A stretch of 64,000 bases of DNA, taken from contig CP036163.1 of NCBI GenBank assembly GCA_019056595.1, positions 1,612,001 to 1,676,000 on the forward strand, in the 5' to 3' direction. The translations under genes were made by a program, and so were the position numbers. Position 1 is the stretch's first letter, and each line of letters begins with the position of its first letter. Positions 46,343 to 56,283 of this stretch are shown here, piece after piece. The DNA comes from Pectobacterium atrosepticum (GTDB taxonomy: Bacteria > Pseudomonadota > Gammaproteobacteria > Enterobacterales > Enterobacteriaceae). The notes below the pieces were generated by a model. The model was not told the origin of the DNA, made no database searches, and saw only the letters and a program-made list of their open reading frames with translations.

Positions 46343-47821
46343 TTATTCCTTATCCAAACGCCCTACCAGCGACAGCTCAAAGTTCGCCCCCATGTACTTG
46401 AAGTGCGGGCGCACAGACATGGTGACCTGATACCAACCTGGTTCCCCTTCTACATCCAGCACTTTGATTTGTGCGGCACGCAGAGGACGACGGCTACGGA
46501 CATCTGCCGGCGGGTTCTCCTGATCGGCGATGTACTGTTTAATCCAGGTATTCAGCTCGCGCTCAAGATCCTGACGCTCTTTCCATGAGCCAATCTGTTC
46601 ACGCTGAAGCACTTTAATGTAGTGCGCCAGACGGTTGATGATGAACATGTAAGGCAGTTGCGTACCCAGCTTGTAGTTGGTTTCCGCTTCTTTGCCTTCT
46701 TTGGTGTTCGGGAACACCTTCGGCTTCTGCACCGAGTTAGCAGAGAAGAACGCCGCATTGTCACTGTCTTTACGCATCGTCAGCGTGATAAAGCCTTCTT
46801 CAGCCATTTCATATTCGCGACGATCGGTGATCAGGACCTCAGTCGGGATCTTGGCCTGAAGTTGGCCCATGGCTTGATAAACATGCACCGGCAAGTCGGT
46901 AATCGCACCACCGCTCTGTGGGCCAATGATGTTCGGACACCAGCGGTATTTTGCGAAGCTGTCCGTCAGCGCCGTTCCCATCAGATAGGCGGTATTGCCC
47001 CACAGATAGTGTTCGTGATCGGTGCTGATATCTTCTTTGTAGTTGAAGCCCTTAATCGGGTTTTCAACCGGGTCATAAGGCAGGCGAGCCAAAAAGCGCG
47101 GTGCCGTCAGCCCCAGATAGCGGCCGTCTTCAGATTCACGCAGAGAACGCCATTTCGTGTAGGCTGGGCCTTCGAAAACGGATTTCAGATCTTTGATGGA
47201 AGGCAGATCGGTGAAACGATCCACGCCAAAGAAGGTCGGTGCAACGGAAGAGATGAACGGCGCATGTGCCATCGCGCCAACGGCGCTGACATACTGCATC
47301 AGTTTGATGTCTGGCGAACTTTGCGTCATCGCATAGTCACCAATCACCCCACCGATAGGCTGGCCACCAAATTGGCCATAACCGCTGGAATAAACGTGCT
47401 TATAGAAGCCAGACTGTGAGATTTCAGGAGCGAACTCGAAATCTTCCAACAGTTCTTCTTTCGTCGCATGCAACACCAGCAGTTTGATGTTTTCACGGAA
47501 ATCGGTGCGATCGATAAGCAGTTTCAGAGAACGCCAGGAAGATTCCAATTCCTGAAGTTCTTTCGCATGCAGAATAACGTCAATCTGCTTGCTGAGCTTT
47601 TTGTCCAGTTCGACGATCATGCTATCGACCAGCGCTTTATTCACGGGTTCTGCTGCATTACCGCTATCAAGAATGTTAGCAACCAGCGCGGCAATACCCT
47701 GTTTAGCCACGCTATAGCCTTCATCGACTGGGCTGATACGCGCTTGAGCCATGATGTCATCAAGCAGCGAGCCAGAGGTGCTGGCAGCCCCTGCCTGGGC
47801 CTGTTCTTCAACTATTGACAT
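46343..47821 (-). CDS. tssC: T6SS sheath large subunit TssC
   Basis: A 492-residue TssC (VipB): KELQELESSWRSLKLLIDRT, APFISSVAPTFFG, YLMGTALTDSFAKYRWCPNI and a conserved C-terminus (RPHFKYMGANFELSLVGRLD). It forms the contractile sheath with TssB. It is 31 bases downstream of tssB. Confidence 0.97.
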   Translation of the reverse strand: MSIVEEQAQAGAASTSGSLLDDIMAQARISPVDEGYSVAKQGIAALVANILDSGNAAEPVNKALVDSMIVELDKKLSKQIDVILHAKELQELESSWRSLKLLIDRTDFRENIKLLVLHATKEELLEDFEFAPEISQSGFYKHVYSSGYGQFGGQPIGGVIGDYAMTQSSPDIKLMQYVSAVGAMAHAPFISSVAPTFFGVDRFTDLPSIKDLKSVFEGPAYTKWRSLRESEDGRYLGLTAPRFLARLPYDPVENPIKGFNYKEDISTDHEHYLWGNTAYLMGTALTDSFAKYRWCPNIIGPQSGGAITDLPVHVYQAMGQLQAKIPTEVLITDRREYEMAEEGFITLTMRKDSDNAAFFSANSVQKPKVFPNTKEGKEAETNYKLGTQLPYMFIINRLAHYIKVLQREQIGSWKERQDLERELNTWIKQYIADQENPPADVRSRRPLRAAQIKVLDVEGEPGWYQVTMSVRPHFKYMGANFELSLVGRLDKE

Positions 47822-47852
47822 ATTATTTCCCTATTTCGTCAGTAAACATCAA

Positions 47853-48356
47853 TTATTCGGCGGGTTTCACCAGCTCGAGCTCTTTTAAAAGCTGCTCTCT
47901 GGCTTCTTCGCTGGACAACAGATCCTGCAAACGATTACGGAATGAGGGAATATTGCCGAGGGGGCCTTTCAGCGCGACCAGTGCCTCACGTAAATCAAGC
48001 AGCTTACGTAATTCAGGCACTTGCTGGGCAATGCGGTCAGGGGAGAAATCATTCAAACCGCCGATGCTCAATTTCACTGGCAGGTCGTCCTGACTTTCTT
48101 CTTCAAGGCGATTTGGCACACTGAAATTCAGTTCCAGATTTGCTTCTTTCATCACGGAGGTAAAATTGTTTTTATCGATCGATACGGTCTGACGTTCCTC
48201 GATCGGCGTTTCCTCTGTGCGCCCTTTCATATTTCCCACGATCATCAGCGTTAACGGCAATTCTATTTCCGCCTGCTGACCACCAGTGGCCGGAACATAT
48301 TTGATATTAATACGTTCCTTTGGTGCGACAGATGCACCATCAGTTCCTTTTGCCAT
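47853..48356 (-). CDS. tssB: T6SS sheath small subunit TssB
   Basis: A 167-residue TssB (VipA), starting MAKGTDGASVAPKERINIKY; NVGF-type strand replaced by LPLTLMIVGNMKGRTEETPI, and the conserved LSIGGLNDFSPDRIAQQVPE with LRKLLDLREALVALKGPLGN. The family start favours the ATG at 48356, although its ribosome site is poor; a GTG 8 codons upstream is the alternative. It is the first gene of the structural operon, and an intergenic repeat lies 100 bases upstream. Confidence 0.94.
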   Translation of the reverse strand: MAKGTDGASVAPKERINIKYVPATGGQQAEIELPLTLMIVGNMKGRTEETPIEERQTVSIDKNNFTSVMKEANLELNFSVPNRLEEESQDDLPVKLSIGGLNDFSPDRIAQQVPELRKLLDLREALVALKGPLGNIPSFRNRLQDLLSSEEAREQLLKELELVKPAE

Positions 48357-48457
48357 GTGTCTATACCAACGTAAGGGCACTCGGGCCCGGAGAAGTAAAG
48401 TCGATTCCTACCAAAAGCCCGCCATAATCCATAAGCACGGCAGCGACTCGGCAAACA

Positions 48458-48587
<130 letters not shown>

Positions 48588-49425
48588 CGTATTTGTTTTT
48601 CGACCAGCGAGATGAAATAAATTTAAATCGAATTAAAAAAACCATAATAAAGCCGTAAATTTACGGTTTATATCGATGTAAAAGAGTCACACCAAGAAGG
48701 AAGTTAAATACATTTATATTTTGAGTTTAGATCATACACACAACACAAACGCATGGTCAATGCTTATATAGCAAAGCAAGTAAACAGAACAACTAAAACA
48801 AAAACACAATAAAAACAAAAGATTAAATTAAACTTAAGTAAAAATATCCATAAAAAAACAGAATAAGTCATTGAGTTTCAATTGACTGAAAAAGAATATA
48901 TTTCGTGCCTTTTAATTTCGTTAACAACGAAATACTTAACCCGCTAACAAATTAAGGAAATTAAAAACAACTCATTAATTTTAATTTAGTAAAAACATTC
49001 ACTCTTTATTTTTTACTTTTGGCAGAATAAATACCTCTATCACCTTAGGAAACTATTTCCGTGTTAAGAAATAAATATTAGATAGTTTAGCAATCATTGA
49101 TTTTTTAATGAAAATTATTAGTTTTTTATACTATCAAAAAACACATAACTAGTGACATTAACCAAGCGCATAAAATTAGCGGTATTTCATAACAAAAACC
49201 ACCAAGAAAAGCAGTGAAATGATCTCTTAAACGACATTTTCAGGTTAAAATAGCGGTCATCCGGCTGGAGAACCTTCCTGACGATACAGTGGAGTAAGGG
49301 CGCCCTGACAGGACGCCATTGTTTGTATTACTTTAGATTATCGTTGAAGAACGAGGTCAGCGCTTTCACTGTCTGGCACGTATGATAATTCAGCAGCAAG
49401 CTATTTAGCAGGTTACCGAATATGA
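48588..49425. other. AT-rich regulatory region between the T6SS and efflux operons
   Basis: About 840 bases without a credible gene. Very A/T-rich, as in H-NS-silenced regions. It contains a perfect CCGTAAATTTACGG palindrome at 48654-48667. At 49307-49325 an inverted GGCGYCCTG/CAGGACGCC pair lies beyond the efflux operon. I find no good sigma-54 element for tssB here. Confidence 0.5.
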
Positions 49426-50829
49426 TTAATGCTCTTGCCGATTTTCTTCATGCCAGCCACCACCCAGCGCGCGGTAGAGTGTAGATAATGCAACTTGATG
49501 CTGTGTTCGGATATCGATAAGTTGTATCTGACTACCAAACGCCCTACGTTGTGCATCAAGATAGCGCAAGTGGCCATCCACCCCACCGGCATATCTTGCT
49601 TCAGCCAGTCGCAACGACTCAAGATTGGTCTTCGTCAGGCTTTCCTGTGCCAACGCTTCCCGCCGTAAGGTATCCGTTGCATCCAATGCGTCAGACACTT
49701 CACGAAATGCCGTCTGAATGGTTTTTTCATAATCTGCCACAGCAATCTCTTTTCGCAGATTTGCTACATCCAGGTTAGCCATATTGCTTCCGCCGGAGAA
49801 TAACGGCAGCGTTATCTGCGGTGAAAATGACCAAGCCTGCTGTCCGCTGCTGAAAAGATCGGATAACTCAGTACTGGCACTGCCGTACATTCCTGTTAGA
49901 GAAATACGGGGAAAAAAGGCTGCCCGCGCTGCGCCAATGCTCGCATTTCTTGATTTAAGTCGATTTTCCGCTGCTTCAATATCCGGTCGGTACGCCAACA
50001 ACTGGGATGGTGTACCCAGTGCAATATTTTGCAGAATCGCCTCTTCAGCAACAGACTTCTGAGGCAGATAACGGTCAATATCATTAGTTCCAACCAGTAA
50101 ACGCAGCGCGTTTTCTGATTGCCTTAGCTGCCGAGTTACCTGCTCCCTTTCAGCCCGCGCTTGCTCTACAAGCCCCAGAGCTTCCTGATAATCAAGAGCG
50201 GATGCTACACCTACAGCACGTCTTTCTGAAATGAGCCTCAGGGAGTCCTGCCGCGACTGTAATGTGCTGTTTGTAAGCTCGTAACGCTGCACCGCACCAT
50301 TGCGGGTGAGATAAGCCTGCACGACCTCCGCTATCAGCGTAATTCTCGCACCGCGGGCATTGTTCTCTGTTGCAAGATACTCTTCCATCGCGGCATCTGA
50401 GAGGCTTTTAACCCGTCCAAACAAATCAAGCTCGAATGCCGCCAGACCAACGCCAGAACGCCACTCGCTTTGAACAGCCGCTTGGCCGGTTGGGGATATA
50501 TCGCCAGGAACACGCTGGCGTGAACCCGATCCCTGAGCCTCAATCCCCGGCAATCGATCGGCACGTTGGATACGATATTGGGCCCGAGCAACATCCACAT
50601 TTAACAGGGTCTGCCTTAAATCTCGGTTATTGGCGAGCGCCATATCGACCAAATGTCGTAACCGTTCATCCTGAATGAATGTCTTCCAGTCAGTTGTGGC
50701 AGATGAGTGCCGATCGCTTTTCCACTGTTCCGTTATCGGTGACGGTGGCGTGGTATAAGTGGGCGCCATAGAGCATCCCGCTAACAGAAGCGTAACCGCG
50801 ATCAGACTGAGTTTATGAGGCGTTATCAT
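49426..50829 (-). CDS. Outer-membrane efflux lipoprotein (OprM/TolC type)
   Basis: A 467-residue outer-membrane factor of the NodT family: signal and lipobox MITPHKLSLIAVTLLLAGC, then the internal repeat of helical hairpins and strands (ANNRDLRQTLLNVDVARAQY; SIGAARAAFFPRISLTGMYG; ARYAGGVDGHLRYLDAQRRA). It overlaps the pump gene by 4 bases, so it is made with it and completes a dedicated three-part efflux system independent of TolC. Confidence 0.93.
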   Translation of the reverse strand: MITPHKLSLIAVTLLLAGCSMAPTYTTPPSPITEQWKSDRHSSATTDWKTFIQDERLRHLVDMALANNRDLRQTLLNVDVARAQYRIQRADRLPGIEAQGSGSRQRVPGDISPTGQAAVQSEWRSGVGLAAFELDLFGRVKSLSDAAMEEYLATENNARGARITLIAEVVQAYLTRNGAVQRYELTNSTLQSRQDSLRLISERRAVGVASALDYQEALGLVEQARAEREQVTRQLRQSENALRLLVGTNDIDRYLPQKSVAEEAILQNIALGTPSQLLAYRPDIEAAENRLKSRNASIGAARAAFFPRISLTGMYGSASTELSDLFSSGQQAWSFSPQITLPLFSGGSNMANLDVANLRKEIAVADYEKTIQTAFREVSDALDATDTLRREALAQESLTKTNLESLRLAEARYAGGVDGHLRYLDAQRRAFGSQIQLIDIRTQHQVALSTLYRALGGGWHEENRQEH

Positions 50830-53800
50830 TTTCCCACCTCTCGGGTATCTGTCTGGCTATCAGGCGGTGTCTTTTCTTTGCTTTTGTTCATCAAAGACAT
50901 GACCCAGACATAGAAGACTGGCACAAACAGCACACCCAGTAAGGTCGCGCTCAACATCCCCCCCATGACACCCGTACCGATAGCACGCTGGCTGAGTGCA
51001 CCCGCTCCCGTTGCAATAGCAAGCGGTACCACGCCAAGAATAAAGGCAAGCGAGGTCATCACGATAGGACGAAAACGCAAGCGTGCGGCTTCAATAGCGG
51101 ACTGCCTGAAGGATTTCCCTTGTGCGTGGAGATCCTTTGCAAACTCGATGATGAGAATTGCATTTTTCGCCGCAAGCCCAATGATAGTGATCAGACCCAC
51201 CTTGAAATACACGTCATTAGACATACCCGCAGCCATTACGGCCGCAACAGCACCCAACGCCCCGACAGGAACAATCAGGAGGACCGAGAACGGGATCTTC
51301 CAGCTTTCGTACAAAGCAACCAGAACCAGAAAGACCACGACAAGTGCTAAAGCTAATAGCAGCGGAGCCTGAGAACCGGCGGCTTTTTCCTGATAGGACA
51401 AACCGGTCCACTCATACCCAATTCCCGGTGATAATTGTGCAGCCAACCGCTCAATCTCTTTCATTCCCTCACCAGAGCTCATGCCGGGAACCACATCACC
51501 GGAAAGTTTGAGGCTCGGATAACCGTTGTAGCGGACTACTTGCACAGGGCCATGCTTCCACGCGATTTCGCTAAACGCCTCCAGAGGAACCAATTCCCCA
51601 TTGCGGTTGAGAATATTCAGTTTACGCAGCGTTTCCGGCGTAGCCCGACTTTCAGGTGCTGCCTGGACGATAACGCGCTGCATACGCCCCTGATTTGGGA
51701 ACTCATTGACTAACGCCGAACCGTAGGCGGTCGAGATAGCATTATTAATGGCATCAAAAGGAACCCCCATTGCTTCTGCTTTCTCACGATCGATACGCAG
51801 GTCAAGCTGTGGTGCATCAGCCAATCCTTCCACCATGATGTAAGCAAAAGTCGGGGATTCATACACCCTGCCCATTAGCTGTTGGCTTGCGGCAAGCAGC
51901 GCGTCACGACCAAGGCCTGCACGATCCTGAAGACGTAGCGCAAAGCCACTTGAGTTACCCATGCCTTCAATCGAAGGCGGAACGATAGAAAATAGCGTGC
52001 CGTCTTTTATGCTCTGGAAAACACCGCTGGATTGATCCGCTTCATTTTGTACAGATTCCTCACTGGAGCGTTCTGACCAGTCTTTGAGCATGACAAAGCC
52101 CATGCCGGCATTCTGCCCCATACCGGAAAAGCTGAATCCCTGAAGCGTCAGTACATCCGCAACCGCAGGACGTTCAAGAAAGTAGTTTTCCATTTCCTTG
52201 GTTGATGTCATCAGCCGCTGATATGTCGCCCCCGGAGGAAGCTGAATATCCGTCATGACATAACCCTGATCTTCTGACGGAAGAAACGCCGAGGGTAGCC
52301 GGGTATAGGCCACCGCAAGCACACCAAGAATGGCGACATACACCAACATCACTCTGCCTGAGCGTGACAGCAATGTTGATGTGGTAGAAGAGTAACGCTC
52401 CGTCAAGCTGCTGAATTTACGGTTGAACCAGCCGAATAACCCTTTTTTCTCGGCATGGTGACCTTTAGCAATAGGCTTAATCAAGGTGGCGCAAAGCGCA
52501 GGCGTCAGCGTTAGGGCAAGGAAGCCGGAGAAAAGAATCGAAATTGCCAGAGAAACAGAGAACTGACGATATATCACTCCAACAGAACCACTCATGAATG
52601 CAAGCGGCAGGAACACCGCAACGAGCACGAGGGTAATCCCCACGATCGCCCCACTGATTTGGGTCATCGCTTTGATCGTCGCCTCTTTAGGAGACAGCCC
52701 TTCTTCGGCCATGATGCGTTCGACATTTTCCACGACCACAATGGCATCATCCACCAGAATACCGATGGCTAAAACCATGCCAAACATGGTCATCATGTTG
52801 ACGGAAAACCCTAACGGCAACATCACCGCCAGCGTGCCAAGCAAACAGATAGGAACAACAATCGTCGGGATAAGGGTGTAGCGAATATTTTGCAGAAACA
52901 GCAGCATGACTAGAAAGACGAGTACAACGGCTTCAAGCAGCGTCATCAGGACTTTCTTAATGGCCACTTCAACAAATTTCGATGTGTCATGAGGAACGCT
53001 ATAACTGATATTCTCTGGGAAATTCATCGACAATTCAGCCAGTCGAGATTTGACGGCTTTTGCTGTCTCAAGTGCATTGGCCCCAGGAGAAAGTTGCACA
53101 CCGATCCCTACCGCAGGTTCACCATTGAGCCGTGATGATAAACGATAATCCTGCCTCCCCATTTCTACTCGGCCAACATCACTCAAACGGACAGTAGATC
53201 CGTCTGCATCAGCCTTAAGCACAATGCGAGAAAATTCCTCAATAGAGGACAGCTGCCCCTGAACCAGTATGTTTGCAGAGATTTCTTGATCAGGTGGACT
53301 GGGCTGCTCTCCCAGGCTCCCACCGGATACCTGCGCGTTTTGCGCTTTGATGGCATTATCTACATCATTAATGGACAACCCATAGCTAATCAGCTTCGTC
53401 GGATCTATCCATACACGTAAAGCGCGCTCTGCGGAAAACATTTGCACACGGCCTACGCCTGTGACTCGGCGAATTTCGTTGTTAATGTTTCGCGCCGCGT
53501 AGTCAGCAAGGTTTACTTCATCAGAATTCTTATCTTTTGCTGTCAGAGCAAAGATCATCAGGAAGTTGGTACTCGCCTGTTCGACCTGTAATCCCTGTTG
53601 GGTTACCGAGGCAGGAAGACGGGATTCGACTTTTTTAATACGGTTCTGTACGTCAACCTGAGCGAGATCGGGGTTGGTACCCGGCTGAAAGGTAATGGTT
53701 ATCTCTCCCGAGCCCGCACTGTTACTCTGAGATTCATAATAGAGCAGCCCTTTTGCGCCATTAAGCTCTTCCTCTATCAGGCTTGTGACACCGCTATTGA

Positions 53801-53969
53801 TGACTTCAGCGGAAGCACCGGGATAAGTTGCCGTCACCACAATTTGTGGCGGAGCAACCGCTGGGTACTGCGAGACGGGCAACGACGAAATGGCAAGCAA
53901 CCCCGCCATCGCGATGAAGATAGCCACAACCCAGGCAAAGTTGGGTCTGTGAATAAAAAAGTTAGGCAT
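50826..53969 (-). CDS. RND multidrug efflux pump (AcrB/MexB type)
   Basis: A 1047-residue HAE1-family transporter with 12 helices and two large periplasmic loops. The start MPNFFIHRPNFAWVVAIFIA and the proton-relay helix ILVDDAIVVVENVERIMAEE (adjacent aspartates near 405-410) are canonical, as is GLAAKNAILIIEFAKDLHAQ with its conserved lysine. The operon order adaptor-pump-outer-membrane factor and the divergent TetR resemble AcrAB-OprM type systems for drugs and plant phenolics. The substrates are not readable from sequence. Confidence 0.95.
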   Translation of the reverse strand: MPNFFIHRPNFAWVVAIFIAMAGLLAISSLPVSQYPAVAPPQIVVTATYPGASAEVINSGVTSLIEEELNGAKGLLYYESQSNSAGSGEITITFQPGTNPDLAQVDVQNRIKKVESRLPASVTQQGLQVEQASTNFLMIFALTAKDKNSDEVNLADYAARNINNEIRRVTGVGRVQMFSAERALRVWIDPTKLISYGLSINDVDNAIKAQNAQVSGGSLGEQPSPPDQEISANILVQGQLSSIEEFSRIVLKADADGSTVRLSDVGRVEMGRQDYRLSSRLNGEPAVGIGVQLSPGANALETAKAVKSRLAELSMNFPENISYSVPHDTSKFVEVAIKKVLMTLLEAVVLVFLVMLLFLQNIRYTLIPTIVVPICLLGTLAVMLPLGFSVNMMTMFGMVLAIGILVDDAIVVVENVERIMAEEGLSPKEATIKAMTQISGAIVGITLVLVAVFLPLAFMSGSVGVIYRQFSVSLAISILFSGFLALTLTPALCATLIKPIAKGHHAEKKGLFGWFNRKFSSLTERYSSTTSTLLSRSGRVMLVYVAILGVLAVAYTRLPSAFLPSEDQGYVMTDIQLPPGATYQRLMTSTKEMENYFLERPAVADVLTLQGFSFSGMGQNAGMGFVMLKDWSERSSEESVQNEADQSSGVFQSIKDGTLFSIVPPSIEGMGNSSGFALRLQDRAGLGRDALLAASQQLMGRVYESPTFAYIMVEGLADAPQLDLRIDREKAEAMGVPFDAINNAISTAYGSALVNEFPNQGRMQRVIVQAAPESRATPETLRKLNILNRNGELVPLEAFSEIAWKHGPVQVVRYNGYPSLKLSGDVVPGMSSGEGMKEIERLAAQLSPGIGYEWTGLSYQEKAAGSQAPLLLALALVVVFLVLVALYESWKIPFSVLLIVPVGALGAVAAVMAAGMSNDVYFKVGLITIIGLAAKNAILIIEFAKDLHAQGKSFRQSAIEAARLRFRPIVMTSLAFILGVVPLAIATGAGALSQRAIGTGVMGGMLSATLLGVLFVPVFYVWVMSLMNKSKEKTPPDSQTDTREVGK

Positions 53970-54051
53970 GATTTATTCCGGCACGTATGATTTTTGCGGA
54001 TTAAAAAAACACTGATGGTGCGAATCGAACAAGATAACGTCCCCGCCAGTG

Positions 54052-55224
54052 CTAAGAAGAGACATTGCCATCCTGCTGTTTTGGCGTTTGTACTTCCTGT
54101 TGGGATGCATCAGCGGTTTTTACCGACATTCCCGGCTGAATTTTATCCACGCCACTGATAATGACCTTATCCCCAGCGCTCAGCCCTTCCGTTATCTGCC
54201 AGTCCTTACCTTCCATTACACCAGTGGTAACTTTCTGCTCAACAGTCAGACCTTCAGCATTGATGACAAAAACCTTTGCAGTTCCATCCGTTCCTCGGAT
54301 TATTGCCCGCTGTGGAATGAAAATAGCCTTCTGATCAACACCCAGCTCGGTACTCACTCTCACATACATACCAGGCAGGAGCCGGTTATCCGGATTGGGG
54401 AATTCTCCACGCAGCATGATTTCGCCAGTGTTTCTGTTGACCGAAATGTCGGTGAACAGCAATTTACCCGTTGCGGTATAACCCGTTCCTTCAACATGAA
54501 TGCTCACCTTCGGCGCTGAATCCTTATTCGTTGAAAGCTGCCCCTTTTCCATTGCCTCACGCAATTGCAGGACGGTATTTGCGGGCTGATTGAAATCGGC
54601 ATAAACCGGATCGGTTTGCTGTATCAAAGCCATTGGCGTGGTTTCTCCCTGCCCCACCAAACTTCCTTCACTCACCAGACTTTTGCCTATCCTGCCGGAG
54701 ATCGGTGCTTTGACGGTGGCATAGCTGAGATCCAGTTCAGCCGTTTTGACGTCCGCACGAGCGGACAAGCGATTAGCCTTCGCGGTCTCTAGGGCAGTAT
54801 CCGCATCATCGTATTCTTGACGGCTGACAGCCTCGATTTTCACAAGCGGGGTATAGCGACGAACAAGGGATTCGGCCTGCTTTACCTGTGACTCCGACCG
54901 CGCCAAGCTTGCCTTAGCACGAGCAAGGGCAGCTTCAAACGATGCCTGTTCAATGGTGAAAAGCAGCTCCCCTTCCTTCACAACGGCTCCTTCAGTGAAG
55001 TGCCTTTTCTGAACAACCCCTGCTACGCGCGCCCTAACCTGTGCGACACGGACAGGTTCGATTCGCCCTGGCAAATCTGCCGTCATGGTTTTCACCTGCG
55101 GGATGACGGTCTGGGCTTCAACCTCTACCGATTGCGACTGCTGCTGTTCAGCTCCCGTCGTTTCATCATCACAGCCAGCCAACAGCAAACTCAAGACGAG
55201 CGCACTCATTTTTAACTTAGCCAT
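54052..55224 (-). CDS. RND periplasmic adaptor (AcrA type)
   Basis: A 390-residue membrane-fusion lipoprotein: MAKLKMSALVLSLLLAGC start, lipoyl halves (ADLPGRIEPVRVAQVRARVA and VKAPISGRIGKSLVSEGSLV), alpha hairpin (about 95-170), then beta-barrel and membrane-proximal domain (AIIRGTDGTAKVFVINAEGL). It is first in the operon, 82 bases before the pump, and divergent from the TetR gene. Confidence 0.94.
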   Translation of the reverse strand: MAKLKMSALVLSLLLAGCDDETTGAEQQQSQSVEVEAQTVIPQVKTMTADLPGRIEPVRVAQVRARVAGVVQKRHFTEGAVVKEGELLFTIEQASFEAALARAKASLARSESQVKQAESLVRRYTPLVKIEAVSRQEYDDADTALETAKANRLSARADVKTAELDLSYATVKAPISGRIGKSLVSEGSLVGQGETTPMALIQQTDPVYADFNQPANTVLQLREAMEKGQLSTNKDSAPKVSIHVEGTGYTATGKLLFTDISVNRNTGEIMLRGEFPNPDNRLLPGMYVRVSTELGVDQKAIFIPQRAIIRGTDGTAKVFVINAEGLTVEQKVTTGVMEGKDWQITEGLSAGDKVIISGVDKIQPGMSVKTADASQQEVQTPKQQDGNVSS

Positions 55225-55291
55225 ACTACCCCCTGATCCACACTGGAACTTTTGCTTAAATTTGCGACGGAAATAATACTTTTAAGAATCA

Positions 55292-55335
55292 AATGAGTCA
55301 ATATAGATTCATTAGACGCAAAATGGATTCTAATG
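55292..55335. promoter_or_regulatory. Operator region for the TetR repressor
   Basis: Two overlapping inverted repeats lie between the divergent genes: AATGA...TCATT (55292-55313) and CATTAGA...TCTAATG (55310-55335). They are AT-rich, contain probable -10/-35 elements, and sit about 70 bases from the adaptor start, suited to repress both directions. Confidence 0.55.
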
Positions 55336-55413
55336 AGGTGTTTTTTTTTCATTGCGGGTATGGAAAGATATGCAGCCACCCTGACGGGGCTGACAACAAG
55401 AAAAGGAGAGAAG

Positions 55414-55986
55414 ATGTCTGAAAATATCAGTGACAAGCTGGCCGGCGCTCTGGCCCTTGCAATCGCCCGCAATCCCAGAGCAAATCTGCAACAAATAGCC
55501 AAGAAAGCGGGGATTAGCAAAGCCACTCTGTATCGTATCGCACCGACCAGAGAGGCGATCATCGTACTCTTGCTTGAACGCGCTACCCGTCACCTTGAAC
55601 AGGCTCTTTTTAGCGCGGAATTAGCAAGAGCACCTTACCCTGATGCATTGATTCGGCTCACGGAGAACGTCATTGTAGGACGTGATTTTTACATGTTTTG
55701 GAATGCGGCTCAGTGGGTGCAGATGGTGGATGACAGAAAAGATGCCGTGGATGAAGCCATGCCTTCCTTTTATGGTGAAGCACTGGAAGAATTTTTCAAG
55801 AAGGGTCAAAAGGAAGGGGCGTTCCGCATTGATATGCCAGCTCGATGGCTCGCCAAAGCTTACGATTCTATGCTTTATGCTGCCGTTGATTCTGCATTAC
55901 GGGGCGAAATTGCACCCGTCGATATGGCAGCGCTGGTTAATTCCATGTTTCTTAATGGGGCAAGTTCGGAGACGGAGAAGGGCTGA
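55414..55986 (+). CDS. TetR/AcrR-family repressor of the efflux operon
   Basis: A 190-residue regulator. The ATG at 55414 is chosen because AAGGAGAG lies directly upstream; 27 open codons before it lack a ribosome site. The TetR DNA-binding domain covers residues about 8-55 (NLQQIAKKAGISKATLYRIA), followed by a ligand-binding helical domain typical of AefR-like regulators. Divergent position over an inverted repeat indicates control of the RND operon. Confidence 0.9.
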   Translation: MSENISDKLAGALALAIARNPRANLQQIAKKAGISKATLYRIAPTREAIIVLLLERATRHLEQALFSAELARAPYPDALIRLTENVIVGRDFYMFWNAAQWVQMVDDRKDAVDEAMPSFYGEALEEFFKKGQKEGAFRIDMPARWLAKAYDSMLYAAVDSALRGEIAPVDMAALVNSMFLNGASSETEKG

Positions 55987-56040
55987 TTGAAAAATACGGA
56001 TCTCTCGATATGTAAACAACTTCGGCAAAGCGCGATTACT
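55984..56040 (+). pseudogene. Remnant resembling the Fic antitoxin gene
   Basis: Bases 55987-56030, read in frame, give LKNTDLSICKQLR, which matches LKNTDLSIFKQHR inside the antitoxin at 57266-57757; the DNA also matches closely. The rest of that gene is absent. It looks like a trace of a second antitoxin copy or a recombination scar abutting the tetR stop. Confidence 0.5.
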
Positions 56041-56283
56041 GGTGGGGTTAATGCTGGACTTTAACGTAGCCGATATAGCTGGAACTATTCTCTGGTGAGC
56101 TTCCGAAATTGGAGCATTTGTAACTGGCGCTGCTTTTCAAAGCATCATGCGGGAAACCAGCACTCCTCTCCATCAACGCCACGGGAACGATGTGGCTTCG
56201 TTTGGCAACGCCCAGCATGATCTGGATTGCTACTGTCTGATTAGTGCATTTGATATGCCCTGAAAATATGGCGGTCTGAGCTA
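56041..56283. other. Region without a recognisable gene
   Basis: A 79-codon frame on the minus strand (56048-56287, ending CSNFGSSPENSSSYIGYVKV) has no ribosome site and no recognised family. It overlaps the phosphatase stop. It could be a decayed gene; I do not call it. Confidence 0.3.

Noticed and set aside
46622..47419. 265-codon plus-strand frame opposite tssC
   Set aside because: Shadow of a conserved sheath gene; no domain, no ribosome site.
48588..49425. Sigma-54 promoter for the structural T6SS operon
   Set aside because: TGGCACG occurs near 49375 on the plus strand, but it lacks TTGC at the required spacing and points away from tssB.
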